Notes: generated from the letters alone by a model not told the origin. A stretch of 64,000 nucleotides of DNA from Paraburkholderia susongensis (GCF_900177725.1 NZ_FXAT01000008.1:124001-188000), one strand, 5' to 3'; shown: positions 37,793 to 47,388, counted from the stretch's first letter. Numbers and translations are program-made.

Positions 37793-38560
37793 TCAGTGCT
37801 CCAGAATCCTGGAAAGAAAATCGCGCGCCCGCTCCGAGCGCGGCGCGCTAAAAAATGCGTCGGGCTCGGCGATTTCGACGATGCGTCCGCCGTCCATGAA
37901 AACGATGCGGTCCGCCGCCTGGCGCGCGAAGCCCATTTCGTGCGTGACGACGACCATCGTCATGCCGCTTTGCGCGAGTTCGAGCATCACGGCGAGCACT
38001 TCGCTGACCATCTCCGGGTCGAGCGCGGATGTGGGTTCGTCGAACAGCATCACCTTCGGCTGCATCGCAAGCGCGCGGGCGAGGGCGACGCGCTGCTGCT
38101 GGCCGCCGGACAGTTCCGCGGGCACCGCGTCGGCCTTGTGCGCGAGACCGACGCGCGCGAGCAGGCGCCGCGCGAGCGCTTCGGCTTCGCCGCGCGATTG
38201 GCGCAACACCTTGCGCGGCCCCATCGCGACGTTCTGCAACACCGTGCGATGCGAGAACAGGTTGAACGACTGGAACACCATGCCGATCTGCGAGCGCATC
38301 GCGGCGAGCGCGCGGCCTTCTTCGGGCAGGCGGGCGCCCGCGAGCAGAATCTCGCCGGAGTCGATCGTCTCGAGCCGGTTGATACAGCGGCACAGCGTCG
38401 ACTTGCCCGAGCCCGATGGCCCGATCACGACGACGACTTCGCCGGGCGCGACATCGAGGTCGACGTCGAACAGCACCTGCTGCGCGCCGAACGACTTGTT
38501 CACGCCGCGCAGCGACACGAGCGCCGCGGCGCGGCCGAGCGCGCTGTCGTTCATGCCCAT
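37793..38560 (-). CDS. gltL: Amino-acid ABC transporter ATPase (GltL/GlnQ-like)
   Basis: A 255-aa ABC ATPase. Walker A is VIGPSGSGKSTLCRCIN, the signature is AELSGGQQQRVALARAL and Walker B is VMLFDEPTSALDPEMVSEV, followed by VVVTHEMGFARQAADRIVFM. It powers uptake by the GltI/GltJ/GltK components encoded downstream. Its start (ATG 38560, or ATG 38554 two codons later) lies 4 bases after the asparaginase stop, so the two are translated from one messenger. The C-terminal ERARDFLSRIL is usual for polar amino-acid ATPases. Confidence 0.93.
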   Translation of the reverse strand: MGMNDSALGRAAALVSLRGVNKSFGAQQVLFDVDLDVAPGEVVVVIGPSGSGKSTLCRCINRLETIDSGEILLAGARLPEEGRALAAMRSQIGMVFQSFNLFSHRTVLQNVAMGPRKVLRQSRGEAEALARRLLARVGLAHKADAVPAELSGGQQQRVALARALAMQPKVMLFDEPTSALDPEMVSEVLAVMLELAQSGMTMVVVTHEMGFARQAADRIVFMDGGRIVEIAEPDAFFSAPRSERARDFLSRILEH

Positions 38561-38564
38561 AGGT

Positions 38565-39584
38565 TCATGCCCATGTCAGTTGCAGTGTGGCCTCGAGTTG
38601 CCCCACCGCCGTGCCGCGCACGTTGCGCAGCACCGGGTTGGCCCATTTCGCGAGCGGCGTGCCTTCGGTTTCGAGCGGCAGACCGAGCTGTTGCAGCACC
38701 GCGATCGTGGTCGCGTAGACCGCGCTGAAGTCGCCGTCGGCCATCTTCACCGCGATGCCGATGCCGCGGCTGCGCACGCCGACGGTGTGCACGCCGTCGG
38801 CGCCGACCTTCGCGACCCAGTCGCCGTTCGACGCGTTGGCGAGCGCGAGATCGCAGCGGCCCGTGCCCGACACCATTTTCGGATGCGCTGTCATCGCCGC
38901 GAAGATGCGCGCGAGCGCCGCGTCGCTCGCCGCGCCGGCGCCCGATGCGCCGGTGGCGAGCTTGCCCCACATCGTCGCGAGGCGCGACAGCGGCATACCG
39001 ATGTTCGGCGCGCTGCAGCCGTCGATGCCGAACCAGAGTTCCGAAGCGGGCACATCGGCGAGCCGTGCGACTTCGCGGCCGATCTCCTGCTGCAATTCGT
39101 GGTCGCGTTCGAGGTAGCTCGCGCGCGCATAGCCGTGCATGCAGCAATAGCCGAGAAAGCCGGTGTGCTTGCCCGAGCAGTTGTGATGACGCTGGTCGAA
39201 CACGCTGCCGCGCGGCGGCAGATTGTCTTCGCCATAGCAGTCAGGCATGTGCACGCCGCAGCGCAGGTCGGATTCGGCCATGCCGATTTTCGCGAGCATC
39301 GCGGTCACTGCATCGACGTGGATATCCTCGCCGCCGTGGCTCGCGCAGGTCAGCGCGAGTTCGGCGTCGGTGAAGCCGAAATGCTCCGGGCCGCCATCGC
39401 GCACGAAGGGCAGGGCCTGAAACGGCTTCAGCGTCGAGCGGGAAAACACCCACGCGTGCGGATCGCCCGCATGGGCCAGCAGCGCGCCGGAAGCATCGAC
39501 CACGGCGACTGATCCCCAGTGGATCCGCTCCACATGGGCGTTACGGGTGGCGATGACGAGCGGGACGTGCGAAGGGAGGGTCAT
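38565..39584 (-). CDS. Asparaginase, Rhizobium etli-type (asparaginase II family)
   Basis: A 339-aa asparaginase of the PF06089 family, which is unrelated to the E. coli enzymes. The likely catalytic residues are the Ser and Lys of FSRSTLKPFQALPF, the Cys and Lys of HHNCSGKHTGFLGYCC and the Cys of FGIDGCSAPNIGMPL; these match the Ser-Lys and Cys-Lys pairs reported for the R. etli enzyme. It hydrolyses asparagine to aspartate and ammonia. ATG 39584 is chosen; a TTG nine codons upstream would add no homology. It is the first gene of the operon with the glutamate/aspartate transporter and is divergent from a LysR regulator 104 bases away. Confidence 0.88.
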   Translation of the reverse strand: MTLPSHVPLVIATRNAHVERIHWGSVAVVDASGALLAHAGDPHAWVFSRSTLKPFQALPFVRDGGPEHFGFTDAELALTCASHGGEDIHVDAVTAMLAKIGMAESDLRCGVHMPDCYGEDNLPPRGSVFDQRHHNCSGKHTGFLGYCCMHGYARASYLERDHELQQEIGREVARLADVPASELWFGIDGCSAPNIGMPLSRLATMWGKLATGASGAGAASDAALARIFAAMTAHPKMVSGTGRCDLALANASNGDWVAKVGADGVHTVGVRSRGIGIAVKMADGDFSAVYATTIAVLQQLGLPLETEGTPLAKWANPVLRNVRGTAVGQLEATLQLTWA

Positions 39585-39688
39585 TGCATGCTTTTCGGGT
39601 AGATCAGACAAAGGCGAGTTTAATTATTGCAAAAAAAAGCATTTGGCCGTAATTTCGAAAATGGTTTTGCACTGGACGCAACACAGAC

Positions 39689-40666
39689 ATGCCCTCAAAA
39701 AATGCAAAAGAGGCCGGCCTCGACCATCTGAGCGCGATGCGCGCGCTGGTGCGGATCGTCGAACTCGGTAGTTTCTCGGCGGCCGCGCGTGAGTTGAAGG
39801 TGGCGACCTCGACGATCGCGCGCAAGATCACGGCGCTCGAGGCGATGCTCGGCGTGCCGCTGCTGCATCGCTCGACGCATCATGTGGCGTTGACCGAGGC
39901 CGGCAGCCTGTATCACGCGCGCGCGGTGTCGATGATCGCGGACCTCGACGACACGCTGCGCGTGGTCGCGGAACTGGACGCCGCGCCGAGCGGCCCGCTC
40001 AAGCTGACCGCGCCGGTCGCGTTCGGGCGGCGCTACCTCGCGCCGCTCGTGGCGCCGTTCCTCGAGCTTTATCCCGCCGTGCAGCTCGATCTGCGTCTGA
40101 CCGACAACCACAACGACATGGTGATGGGCGGCTTCGATCTCGACATCCACGAAGGCGAGAACTATCTCGACAACCTGATCGTGCAGCCGATCTCGCGCAA
40201 CGACAGCATCTTGTGCGCCGCGCCTTCCTATCTCGCGCGACGCGGCCGGCCGCGCACACCGGCCGATCTCGCGCAGCACAACTGCCTGCGCTATCTGCAT
40301 CCGGAAGGCGATCCGCGCTGGCATCTGACGAACGGCGAGGGTGTGAAGTCGATTCTGCCGTCGGGCAACCTGCAGTCCGATCACTCGGAACTGCTGCTCG
40401 AGACGACGCGCGCGGGGCTCGGCATTGCCGAGTTCGAGATCTGGCTGATTCGCGATCTGCTCGTGAGCGGCGAGCTCGAAGTCGTGTTGCCCGACTACCG
40501 GCTCGAAAACGCGCTGACGGGGCGGCAGATCTATATGGCCTATCTGCCGAACCGGCGTTTCTCGACGAAGGTGCGCGTGCTGCGCGAGTTCATGGCGCAG
40601 CGATTGACGGGGATCGGGGAGTTGCCGGACCGCAGTCTGTTGCCTTGTCTGGCCGATGAGCTTTGA
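39689..40666 (+). CDS. LysR-family transcriptional regulator
   Basis: A 325-aa LysR regulator. The winged helix is at 14-72: SAMRALVRIVELGSFSAAAR, then ATSTIARKITALEAMLGVPL and HRSTHHVALTEAG. The effector domain starts near 98 with GPLKLTAPVAFGRRYLAPLV, of the CrgA-like subfamily. It is divergent from the asparaginase-transporter operon; the 104-base gap is the usual site where LysR proteins control the neighbouring operon and themselves. The amino acid or its breakdown product is the likely co-inducer, by inference. The start ATG is at 39689. Confidence 0.9.
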   Translation: MPSKNAKEAGLDHLSAMRALVRIVELGSFSAAARELKVATSTIARKITALEAMLGVPLLHRSTHHVALTEAGSLYHARAVSMIADLDDTLRVVAELDAAPSGPLKLTAPVAFGRRYLAPLVAPFLELYPAVQLDLRLTDNHNDMVMGGFDLDIHEGENYLDNLIVQPISRNDSILCAAPSYLARRGRPRTPADLAQHNCLRYLHPEGDPRWHLTNGEGVKSILPSGNLQSDHSELLLETTRAGLGIAEFEIWLIRDLLVSGELEVVLPDYRLENALTGRQIYMAYLPNRRFSTKVRVLREFMAQRLTGIGELPDRSLLPCLADEL

Positions 40667-40807
40667 GCTGCGCCTGCTTCCCGGCTGTAGCCGTCGCACT
40701 TGCGCACACGGAGGTCGTCCTCTTGTACGAGGGCATCAGGGTCACCGGTAGTGATTGCAAATTTCGGTGGACGATCGATGCCGCAAGAGGCAAAGGGGAA
40801 GGGCGGT

Positions 40808-40836
40808 GGGGGGCTTCGTCAATCGCCCAGCCCCCC
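40808..40836. terminator. Hairpin between convergent lysR and APC permease genes
   Basis: GGGGGGCT (40808-40815) pairs with AGCCCCCC (40829-40836) around a 13-base loop, 8 bases from the stop of the leftward permease gene. There is no clear T run, so it is only a candidate for a shared terminator. Confidence 0.45.
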
Positions 40837-40843
40837 CGATAAT

Positions 40844-42310
40844 TCACACCTTGCGCCGCTCCGGATGCCGCAGCGTCGAATGATTGCGCCCGTACGACAG
40901 ATAAATGACCATCCCGATCACGAGCCATACGACGAGCCGCAACCACGTGACGAGCGGCAAGCCCGCCATCAGCAGCAGACAGAACAGGATGCCGAGCACC
41001 GGCACCACCGGCACGCCGGGTACGCGGAACGGGCGCATCGCGTCGGAATCGCTGCGACGCAGATAGATCACCGCGCCGCATACAAGGATGAACGCGAACA
41101 GCGTGCCGATGCTGACCATCTCGCCGAGCACGCCGATCGGCGTCAACGCGGCGACGACCGCGACGACCGTGCCGATCAGCATCTGGCTCAGATGCGGAGT
41201 CTGAAGACGCGGATGCACGCGAGCGAACAGCGACGGCAGCAAACCGTCCTGTGACATCGTGAAGAAGATGCGGCTCTGCCCATAGAGCAGCACGAGAATC
41301 ACGGTGGTCAGTCCCGTCAGCGCGCCGATCTTGATCAGGATGGCGAACCAGTTCAGGCCGATCGCGTCGACGCCCCTGGCGATCGGATCGGGGACGTTCA
41401 ACTCCGTGTAGGGCACGAGCCCGGTGAGCACGCCCGCGACGAGGATGTACAGCACCGTGCAGATGATCAGCGAACCGAGAATGCCGATCGGCATGTCCCG
41501 CTGCGGCTTTCGCGCTTCCTGCGCGGCGGTGGACACCGCATCGAAACCGATGAACGCGAAGAACACCACGGCCGAGCCGCGCAGAATGCCGCTCATGCCG
41601 AAGTTGCCGAACTGGCCGGTATTGGCCGGGATGAACGGATGCCAGTTTTCCGGCTTGATGAAAAACACCCCGATCGCGATGAACGCAACCACCACGACCA
41701 GCTTGACGGCGACCATCACGTTGTTGAGTCGTGCGGACTCTTTCGTGCCGAGCACGAGCATGGTCGTCAGAATCGCGATGATGAGCACCGCCGGCAGATT
41801 GATGAGACCGGTGATCGTCGAGCCGTCGGCGAGCTTGACGACGGTGCCGGGCGCGGCTGCGAGGGCAGGCGGAATCTCGATGCCCACGTTGTGCAGCAGA
41901 CTCACGATATAGCCCGACCATCCAACCGCGACGGTCGCCGCGCCCATCGCATACTCGAGGATCAGGTCCCAGCCGATGATCCACGCGAAGATCTCGCCGA
42001 GCGTCGCATACGTGTAGGTGTAGCTGCTGCCGCACACGGGCAGCATGGCCGCGAGTTCCGAGTAGCACAGCCCGACGAACGCGCACGCGATGCCGCCCAG
42101 CACGAACGACAACGTGATGCTCGGGCCTGCGAACTGCGCCGCGGCCGTGCCGGTCAGCACGAAGATGCCCGCGCCGATGATCGCGCCGATGCCCATCGCC
42201 GTGATGCTGGCGGCGCCGAGCGTTTTCGACAGCGCGTGGCCTCCTTCCGCATCCGCACTTCCGACGATATCGGCAACGGTTTTCCGTGCCATGTAACTCG
42301 TATCGGCCAT
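40844..42310 (-). CDS. APC-superfamily amino-acid permease (cationic amino-acid type)
   Basis: A 488-aa permease with 12-14 helices. The first helices have GIGAIIGAGIFVLTGTAAAQ, the glycine-rich APC signature, then CAFVGLCYSELAAMLPVCGS and IIGWDLILEYAMGAATVAVG; FIGFDAVSTAAQEARKPQRD lies in the middle. This pattern, with the E of YSELA and the GFD loop, matches the YhdG/CAT group that moves basic or branched amino acids. ATG 42310 is preferred; an ATG six codons later is possible. It is separate from the operon at 35-39 kb. Substrate is unknown. Confidence 0.9.
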   Translation of the reverse strand: MADTSYMARKTVADIVGSADAEGGHALSKTLGAASITAMGIGAIIGAGIFVLTGTAAAQFAGPSITLSFVLGGIACAFVGLCYSELAAMLPVCGSSYTYTYATLGEIFAWIIGWDLILEYAMGAATVAVGWSGYIVSLLHNVGIEIPPALAAAPGTVVKLADGSTITGLINLPAVLIIAILTTMLVLGTKESARLNNVMVAVKLVVVVAFIAIGVFFIKPENWHPFIPANTGQFGNFGMSGILRGSAVVFFAFIGFDAVSTAAQEARKPQRDMPIGILGSLIICTVLYILVAGVLTGLVPYTELNVPDPIARGVDAIGLNWFAILIKIGALTGLTTVILVLLYGQSRIFFTMSQDGLLPSLFARVHPRLQTPHLSQMLIGTVVAVVAALTPIGVLGEMVSIGTLFAFILVCGAVIYLRRSDSDAMRPFRVPGVPVVPVLGILFCLLLMAGLPLVTWLRLVVWLVIGMVIYLSYGRNHSTLRHPERRKV

Positions 42311-42671
42311 GATGAGTCGTCCCGTTCAAGTGGTGATTGGGCACGAACCGGTTCGGCTTGTGTCGGCTCGCGAAGCACGGCAAACAACACCCGTTGCCCC
42401 GGACCGGCAACGGCAAAGCGCAAGAGCGCCTGGCGGAAGAAGACTGGGTTCAGTGTAGGCCGGATTAAAAGCAAAGGGAAATATCCGGCCGATTTTATCG
42501 ACAGCGAAGAGACGTTGAGCATGCCTGCTCGCATCGCATCGGATGCGCCGCGAGGCACGGGATTCGCGGACTGCGATCGCAAGGGTTCCTATCGATTAAG
42601 AAAGGAACTGCGATGTGCGCTTGCGGAATCCATCGGGAAAGGATGGTGCTTGCGGCCCTGTCATGCCGGGA
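42311..42671. other. Intergenic region between oxygenase-like gene and permease
   Basis: 361 bases with the promoter of the leftward permease. AT-rich words near 42455-42500 (TTAAAAGCAAAGGGAAATAT) are the likeliest promoter place. No gene is supported. Confidence 0.45.
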
Positions 42672-43400
42672 TCAGCGGATGCGCCCGCGGCGCAGCACCG
42701 CGCTCAAACCCAGCGAGTGGCCTGGGTCGTAGTAGTGAATCAGCAAGGTGCGGCGTTGACCGTCCTGCACGTCGAAATTCGCATGCTGAAGCGCGAAGCC
42801 GTTGAACTCATAGACGCTGCCGACCTGCACCGGGATGCGCTTGCAGTTGCCGGTGCGCAGGTCGTGGAGTGTGTGCCAGTTGCGGCAGGCGAACGGCAGG
42901 CTGCGCAGCAGGCCGTGACGTATCTTGCAGATCACGTTGGTGAGCGTCGAGACCGACAGGCGCGGGTTCCGGTACATCACAAGGTCGCCGTTGTGGACAC
43001 CGTCCGGGGCCAGTTGCAGCGGAATCAGCAGCGTGAGCAAATGTGAATCGTAATGACGGCAGTGACTTTCCGCGAGCGTCGAGGGGCTCGCACAGCGCAG
43101 CACGTGGAAAGGCTCTGCCGGCAGCTCCGTCTGACCGGCCTTCGCCGCCAGCGCGCGCGCGTTCGCGCAGATCGTCTGCTCGAGCCTGCGGAACGCTTCG
43201 CCGCGACGCAATATCTCGGCGATCATCGCGCCGGACTGCGAGCGCCGCGGCACATTGCCAAACGAACGATTGATAGCCTCGTTGACTTCGGCGATCGTCT
43301 GTAAAGGAATCACGTCGTGAAAAGACTTCAAAGCGACACCTTTGTCGATTCGAATCCGTTTCACCCCGGTATGGCCTTGCATGTCTGTCAGAGATTGCAT
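42672..43400 (-). CDS. Putative Fe(II)/2-oxoglutarate-oxygenase-like protein
   Basis: A 242-aa soluble protein without a name I recognise. Its C-terminal half has the residue order of the double-stranded beta-helix oxygenases: H116-Y-D118 in ESHCRHYDSHLLTLLIP, a distal H206 in YEFNGFALQHANFD and R216/R217 in DGQRRTLLIHYYDPGH, 88 residues after HxD. The strands between them (NGDLVMYRNPRL, VGSVYEFNG) also look right. The first 90 residues are helical. The ATG at 43400 is chosen because further upstream codons are AT-rich and not protein-like. Possible substrates cannot be inferred. It may be a hydroxylase for a small molecule or peptide. Confidence 0.5.
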   Translation of the reverse strand: MQSLTDMQGHTGVKRIRIDKGVALKSFHDVIPLQTIAEVNEAINRSFGNVPRRSQSGAMIAEILRRGEAFRRLEQTICANARALAAKAGQTELPAEPFHVLRCASPSTLAESHCRHYDSHLLTLLIPLQLAPDGVHNGDLVMYRNPRLSVSTLTNVICKIRHGLLRSLPFACRNWHTLHDLRTGNCKRIPVQVGSVYEFNGFALQHANFDVQDGQRRTLLIHYYDPGHSLGLSAVLRRGRIR

Positions 43401-44057
43401 GGCGATGTAATTCCAATAGACCTGAGAGTTTCTCTGCCGTAGTTTGGCGGGAGTTTTGCGCGGCTGTTTGAATATTAATTTGCCTGTGCGGGTTTTGTCT
43501 GGAGTTTGGCGAAAGCTAGATAGGTTCTCGGTTTGCGAAGATATGCGGTAGCGTTGAATTGCGTCAATTCCGTGAGGTTCGGGAAAAACTGGGGCGCGAT
43601 TCAGCAAGGGAAAGCAGGTTGAAAGTCTCGGAGGTGGGGTTCGTGAAAGGGGACACCGGCTACTAACTTGCCGACGGCGGTCAAAACGCCTTGCGTCAAG
43701 AACTCCCGGTACGCGCGCATCATCCTTGCCGGCATCGAGACCATACACATGATCCGCAAGGGGCAGATGCGCAATGGGGATAACGACGGCGATGGCAAAT
43801 CCTCAGCAGAGCAATTCTAACCATTGGTCACAAAAAGCATTCCTAATCAAACTGTGAACTGTTATTTCGCCGCATCAGCGAACGCCTGCTGACGCACAAG
43901 CTTGTGTCGCAGCAAGGCGAAGGCCTGATGGTCACCAACCTGCTGAACCTGCGGAACGCCTCCGGCAAACCGGTGAAATGCATACCGCGACAGAACGGTG
44001 AGAATGGCCTTATTATGCTGAAAGCCTTTCCCATTTTTCTCTGGATGCAAGGCAATC
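43401..44057. other. AT-rich divergent intergenic region
   Basis: 657 bases between the divergent oxygenase-like gene and the hybrid kinase gene. It marks the left edge of the AT-richer adhesin island. No gene has a good ribosome site. Two promoters are expected. The kinase ribosome site is the CAAGG just before 44058. Confidence 0.5.
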
Positions 44058-47000
44058 ATGCCATCGCAGATCAGGAAACTCAAAGAGCACGACGGCGCGC
44101 TTAGGGCACCCACAAGCGAGCCAGGAGATCACGAACCCAGTGTTCTGAGCCGCTATCAGCGCACGTTTCTCTACAGCGCAGGCGTCGCGATTTCGTTGAT
44201 CATCGTGCTGCTCACCGGCGTTATGCTGTACTCGATAGTCAACGACTACATCGAGTATCGCTACACCGACTTCGCCGTCCGGAGAACGCGCCTGCAACAG
44301 GAGTTTCTCGAAGGCGAAACCCTGTTACGAACCTTTGTCATGCACGGGGAAGAGATCTGGGATGCGAGCGCCGGCGCGCCAGACTGGCTTGTCGACAGGT
44401 TTGTCACGCAACATGGACGTATCGTTCTGCAGCAGAGCCGGAGGTTCGACGCGGTGATGCTATTGGGCGATATTACACAGCCGTCGCCCGACGCGGAAGT
44501 TGCCCGGTATCTGACGCTTGCCAACCAGTTGAACTACCGCCTTGGCGCCTTCGCCAAGGTGCAGCCTGCTGGTGCGTCGGCATATGCATATACGCCTGAT
44601 CATCGGCTCATTTTCATCTTTCCGGCCCCAAAGGTTGGCGACCCGCTCACATCGAATGGTGTGGATAGTGTCGACAAGCTCGTGGACCGCATCGCGCCCG
44701 ACGTTGGCGATCTGGCAGACCCGGTGGTTGAGGCCAGACTGTTTGCCAACCGCGATCCAGTGTGGTTCCCGCCGGCTGCGGATCCGTTCGGCGGGGAGCG
44801 CGCGTTCAGATTGGTACTGCCCGCGTTTGCGAAAGGAAAGCCATTTCTCGTCGTCGTTCGCAACGTGCCCGTGAGTTTGCTGCTGGAAGGCATCGCCGCG
44901 ACACGTCATGCCGAAGCCTCAATGATCGTCGATTCCGCAGACAAGGTGATCCTCCTTAGCACTGGTCCGACGGGCGGCGGCCGTGGGCTGGCAGACCGGG
45001 TTCTCAGTACGGAATCGCACGCCACGCAGTCCACGAGAGTGGTTCGCCAGTATCTGAGGGGTCTCTTCATTGCCAGTGGACCAGTGACGAGCGCGGGCTG
45101 GAAGCTCGTCTACGCGTTTACGTGGCGCACGATTATGGTCGAACTTTGGCCGCGCCTTGTGGGATACACGGCGGCGATGCTGCTCGTGACAGTTTTCCTG
45201 TGGACACTCCTGCTCCTGCTCGATCACAGGATATTCACTCCGGGCTATGTGCGCTCACAGCGGGTTTTCGAAAGCGAGAACCTGAACCGCACCATGGTCG
45301 CGGCGGCGCCGTCGGGATTCGCACTGCTATCGTTCGATCGCGGCGACGTGCTGCTGCAGAACGATTTGATGCGAACCTTCGAGTCGAACACACACCCGAA
45401 TGAGCGGCCGTTGCATGTCCAGTTGCATGACCTCTACGACGGCTCCAAAGAGGCGCCCGCGTGGCAGTCCGATCTCGAGTTGCCTCTCAGACTGAAGGAC
45501 GATCGCGTCGACGACCTGTTGGTGAGTCTGGTTCGAACGAAGTACCAGGGGCATGACGTGCTGCTATGCAGCTTCTCCGACATCACGTCCCTCAAGAACA
45601 CCGAACGAAAACTCAATGAAGCGCGTGCTGCAGCCGATGCGGCCAATCAGGCGAAGTCGGCTTTTCTGGCCATGATGAGCCACGAAATACGCACGCCGCT
45701 CAATGCGATTCTGGGTAATCTCGAACTGCTCGGCCGTTCGCCGTTGTCGCCGTCACAGAGCGAGCGGTTGCAGGTCATCACCTCGTCGTCCACCGCGCTG
45801 CTTGGCATCATTAACGACATTCTCGACTTCTCGAAGGTCGAGTCCGGCCAGATGACCCTCGAGACCATCCGCTTTGATCTCGGCGACACCATCCGTCAGG
45901 TCGCTGCGATGTTTGCTCCGATGGCGCGTGAGAAGGGGCTCGAATTCGAGTGCTTCATCGACGACTCGCTCGCGCCGCACTACCTTGGCGACCCGACGAA
46001 GGTCAGGCAGATCGCGGTCAACCTGGTTAGCAATGCTATCAAGTTCACGAGCACCGGCGAAGTGCTGCTCGAGGTATACCCCAAGGACGATACTGCCGAT
46101 GACTCGCCGGTCATGATCGGCGTGATCGACACCGGTATCGGGATGACACCTGCCCAACAGGCGACGCTGTTTCATGCGTTCACCCAGGCGGATTCGACGA
46201 TCACCCGGCGCTATGGCGGAACCGGCCTTGGACTGGCGCTGTGCTGGCGTCTCGCAGAGCTGATGGGTGGCACGATTCTGGTCAGAAGCGAGCCCAATAG
46301 GGGAAGCACCTTCGTTGTGACGCTGCCGATCCGGGCTGACACAGGCGCGCCGGCTGATCACGCCGGCGAAGAGCCTGTCAGGCCGGAGTCTGTGCTGAGC
46401 GACGCACAAGCGGTTCACGTCCTGGTCGTCGACGATCAGGTGTCGAACCGTGAACTGATCGTGGCGCAACTCGCTACGCTTGGATACGAAGCAGATATGG
46501 CCGACAGCGGAAGCGCGGCGCTGCGGTGCTTTAGCGAGCGGCACTATGACGCGGTCATGACCGATCTCAATATGCCAGGGATGGACGGCTACACCCTGGC
46601 GCAATGCCTGCGGGCCCAGAAGGCAATTGTGCCGATCATCGCGATTACCGCCCATGCCGCAGCGGAGGAGCGCGCGCGATGTGAGAGCGCTGGAATCGAC
46701 ACGGTCCTGCTCAAGCCGGTTCTGCTCGACACAATCGATCAGACCCTGCGGCGGCTGGTCAACGAGGCTGGCAGGCGTCCCGTTAGCAGCGTGTCCACGA
46801 GACAGGACATTGCGCAGGGTCCGTTGCCCGAGCGTGTGTATGTTGCGCTGAACCGCGCGCTCGGCGAATCGCTGGCGACGCTGCACGAGGCACTCGATTC
46901 GGGCGACATGAAAACGATGCTTGATCACCTTCACTCGGTGCGTGGCTCATTCGCGATGATCCACGAGACGGAGATGGCGAGCGCCTGCGAGCGGATGGAG

Positions 47001-47114
47001 CAGCTCGCCAGAAGCAACGACACCACCGGGTTGAGCGAGGCGTTGGCCCGTTTCGAGCCGCTTGCCTGGACAGCGCTCGCGAAGCGGGCGACAGATGCGC
47101 AGATCGATACGTGA
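44058..47114 (+). CDS. Hybrid histidine kinase with receiver and Hpt domains (BvgS/RcsC-like)
   Basis: A 1018-aa membrane kinase. A helix near residues 36-60 (FLYSAGVAISLIIVLLTGVM) is followed by a 300-residue periplasmic sensor, a second helix near 370-390 (YTAAMLLVTVFLWTLLLLL), a PAS-like linker and the kinase core with H542 in FLAMMSHEIRTPLNAILGNL, the N box NLVSNAIKFTS, and GIGMTPAQQA and GGTGLGLALCWRLAELMGG. A receiver follows (VLVVDDQVSNREL, D836 in VMTDLNMPGMDG), then an Hpt domain with H959 in LDHLHSVRGSFAMI. This makes a full four-step His-Asp-His relay in one protein, needing only a response regulator at the end. The RcsB-like gene at 47954 is the closest candidate. The architecture equals that of BvgS/EvgS and, with Hpt fused, of RcsC plus RcsD. 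Confidence 0.9.
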   Translation: MPSQIRKLKEHDGALRAPTSEPGDHEPSVLSRYQRTFLYSAGVAISLIIVLLTGVMLYSIVNDYIEYRYTDFAVRRTRLQQEFLEGETLLRTFVMHGEEIWDASAGAPDWLVDRFVTQHGRIVLQQSRRFDAVMLLGDITQPSPDAEVARYLTLANQLNYRLGAFAKVQPAGASAYAYTPDHRLIFIFPAPKVGDPLTSNGVDSVDKLVDRIAPDVGDLADPVVEARLFANRDPVWFPPAADPFGGERAFRLVLPAFAKGKPFLVVVRNVPVSLLLEGIAATRHAEASMIVDSADKVILLSTGPTGGGRGLADRVLSTESHATQSTRVVRQYLRGLFIASGPVTSAGWKLVYAFTWRTIMVELWPRLVGYTAAMLLVTVFLWTLLLLLDHRIFTPGYVRSQRVFESENLNRTMVAAAPSGFALLSFDRGDVLLQNDLMRTFESNTHPNERPLHVQLHDLYDGSKEAPAWQSDLELPLRLKDDRVDDLLVSLVRTKYQGHDVLLCSFSDITSLKNTERKLNEARAAADAANQAKSAFLAMMSHEIRTPLNAILGNLELLGRSPLSPSQSERLQVITSSSTALLGIINDILDFSKVESGQMTLETIRFDLGDTIRQVAAMFAPMAREKGLEFECFIDDSLAPHYLGDPTKVRQIAVNLVSNAIKFTSTGEVLLEVYPKDDTADDSPVMIGVIDTGIGMTPAQQATLFHAFTQADSTITRRYGGTGLGLALCWRLAELMGGTILVRSEPNRGSTFVVTLPIRADTGAPADHAGEEPVRPESVLSDAQAVHVLVVDDQVSNRELIVAQLATLGYEADMADSGSAALRCFSERHYDAVMTDLNMPGMDGYTLAQCLRAQKAIVPIIAITAHAAAEERARCESAGIDTVLLKPVLLDTIDQTLRRLVNEAGRRPVSSVSTRQDIAQGPLPERVYVALNRALGESLATLHEALDSGDMKTMLDHLHSVRGSFAMIHETEMASACERMEQLARSNDTTGLSEALARFEPLAWTALAKRATDAQIDT

Positions 47115-47244
47115 CTGCGGTAATCGCGGGCCAGGCGACGGCTGGATGAAGACGTGTAGCTAGTCAGCACGGCGATGCCGTCAGGCTCGCTCTTCCTGGA
47201 TGATTTTCCGTCTGCTCTCACTCGAATGAAAACATTTCTAAAAA

Positions 47245-47258
47245 TAGGACTTGACCTA
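47245..47258 (+). promoter_or_regulatory. Rcs-box-like motif, copy 1
   Basis: TAGGACTTGACCTA, an imperfect inverted repeat TAGG-N6-CCTA. It agrees with the enterobacterial Rcs box TAAGAATATTCCTA at 9 of 14 positions. It lies 130 bases after the hybrid kinase stop. A weak TATGAA hexamer stands 30 nt after the motif start. Confidence 0.5.
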
Positions 47259-47308
47259 TTTCAATGGAAAGAGATATGAAAATCAGCTGGATTTATGATC
47301 GAAAAATA

Positions 47309-47322
47309 TAGGATTAGGCTTA
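47309..47322 (+). promoter_or_regulatory. Rcs-box-like motif, copy 2 (degenerate)
   Basis: TAGGATTAGGCTTA: TAGG-N6-CTTA, one mismatch in the right arm. It sits 37 bases before copy 3, so it may be a second binding site for the same promoter. Confidence 0.35.
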
Positions 47323-47345
47323 TTTGTCAATTTCTTACGATTTTC

Positions 47346-47388
47346 TAGGACTTTGCCTATTACCGACGGGATGCCGCATGAATAGAAT
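47346..47388 (+). promoter_or_regulatory. Rcs-box-like motif copy 3 with -10 hexamer
   Basis: TAGGACTTTGCCTA at 47346-47359, a perfect TAGG-N6-CCTA, followed by TAGAAT at 47383-47388. The hexamer starts 37 nt after the motif start. The next feature on this strand is a 25-codon frame with an AGGAG ribosome site at 47424. Confidence 0.45.
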
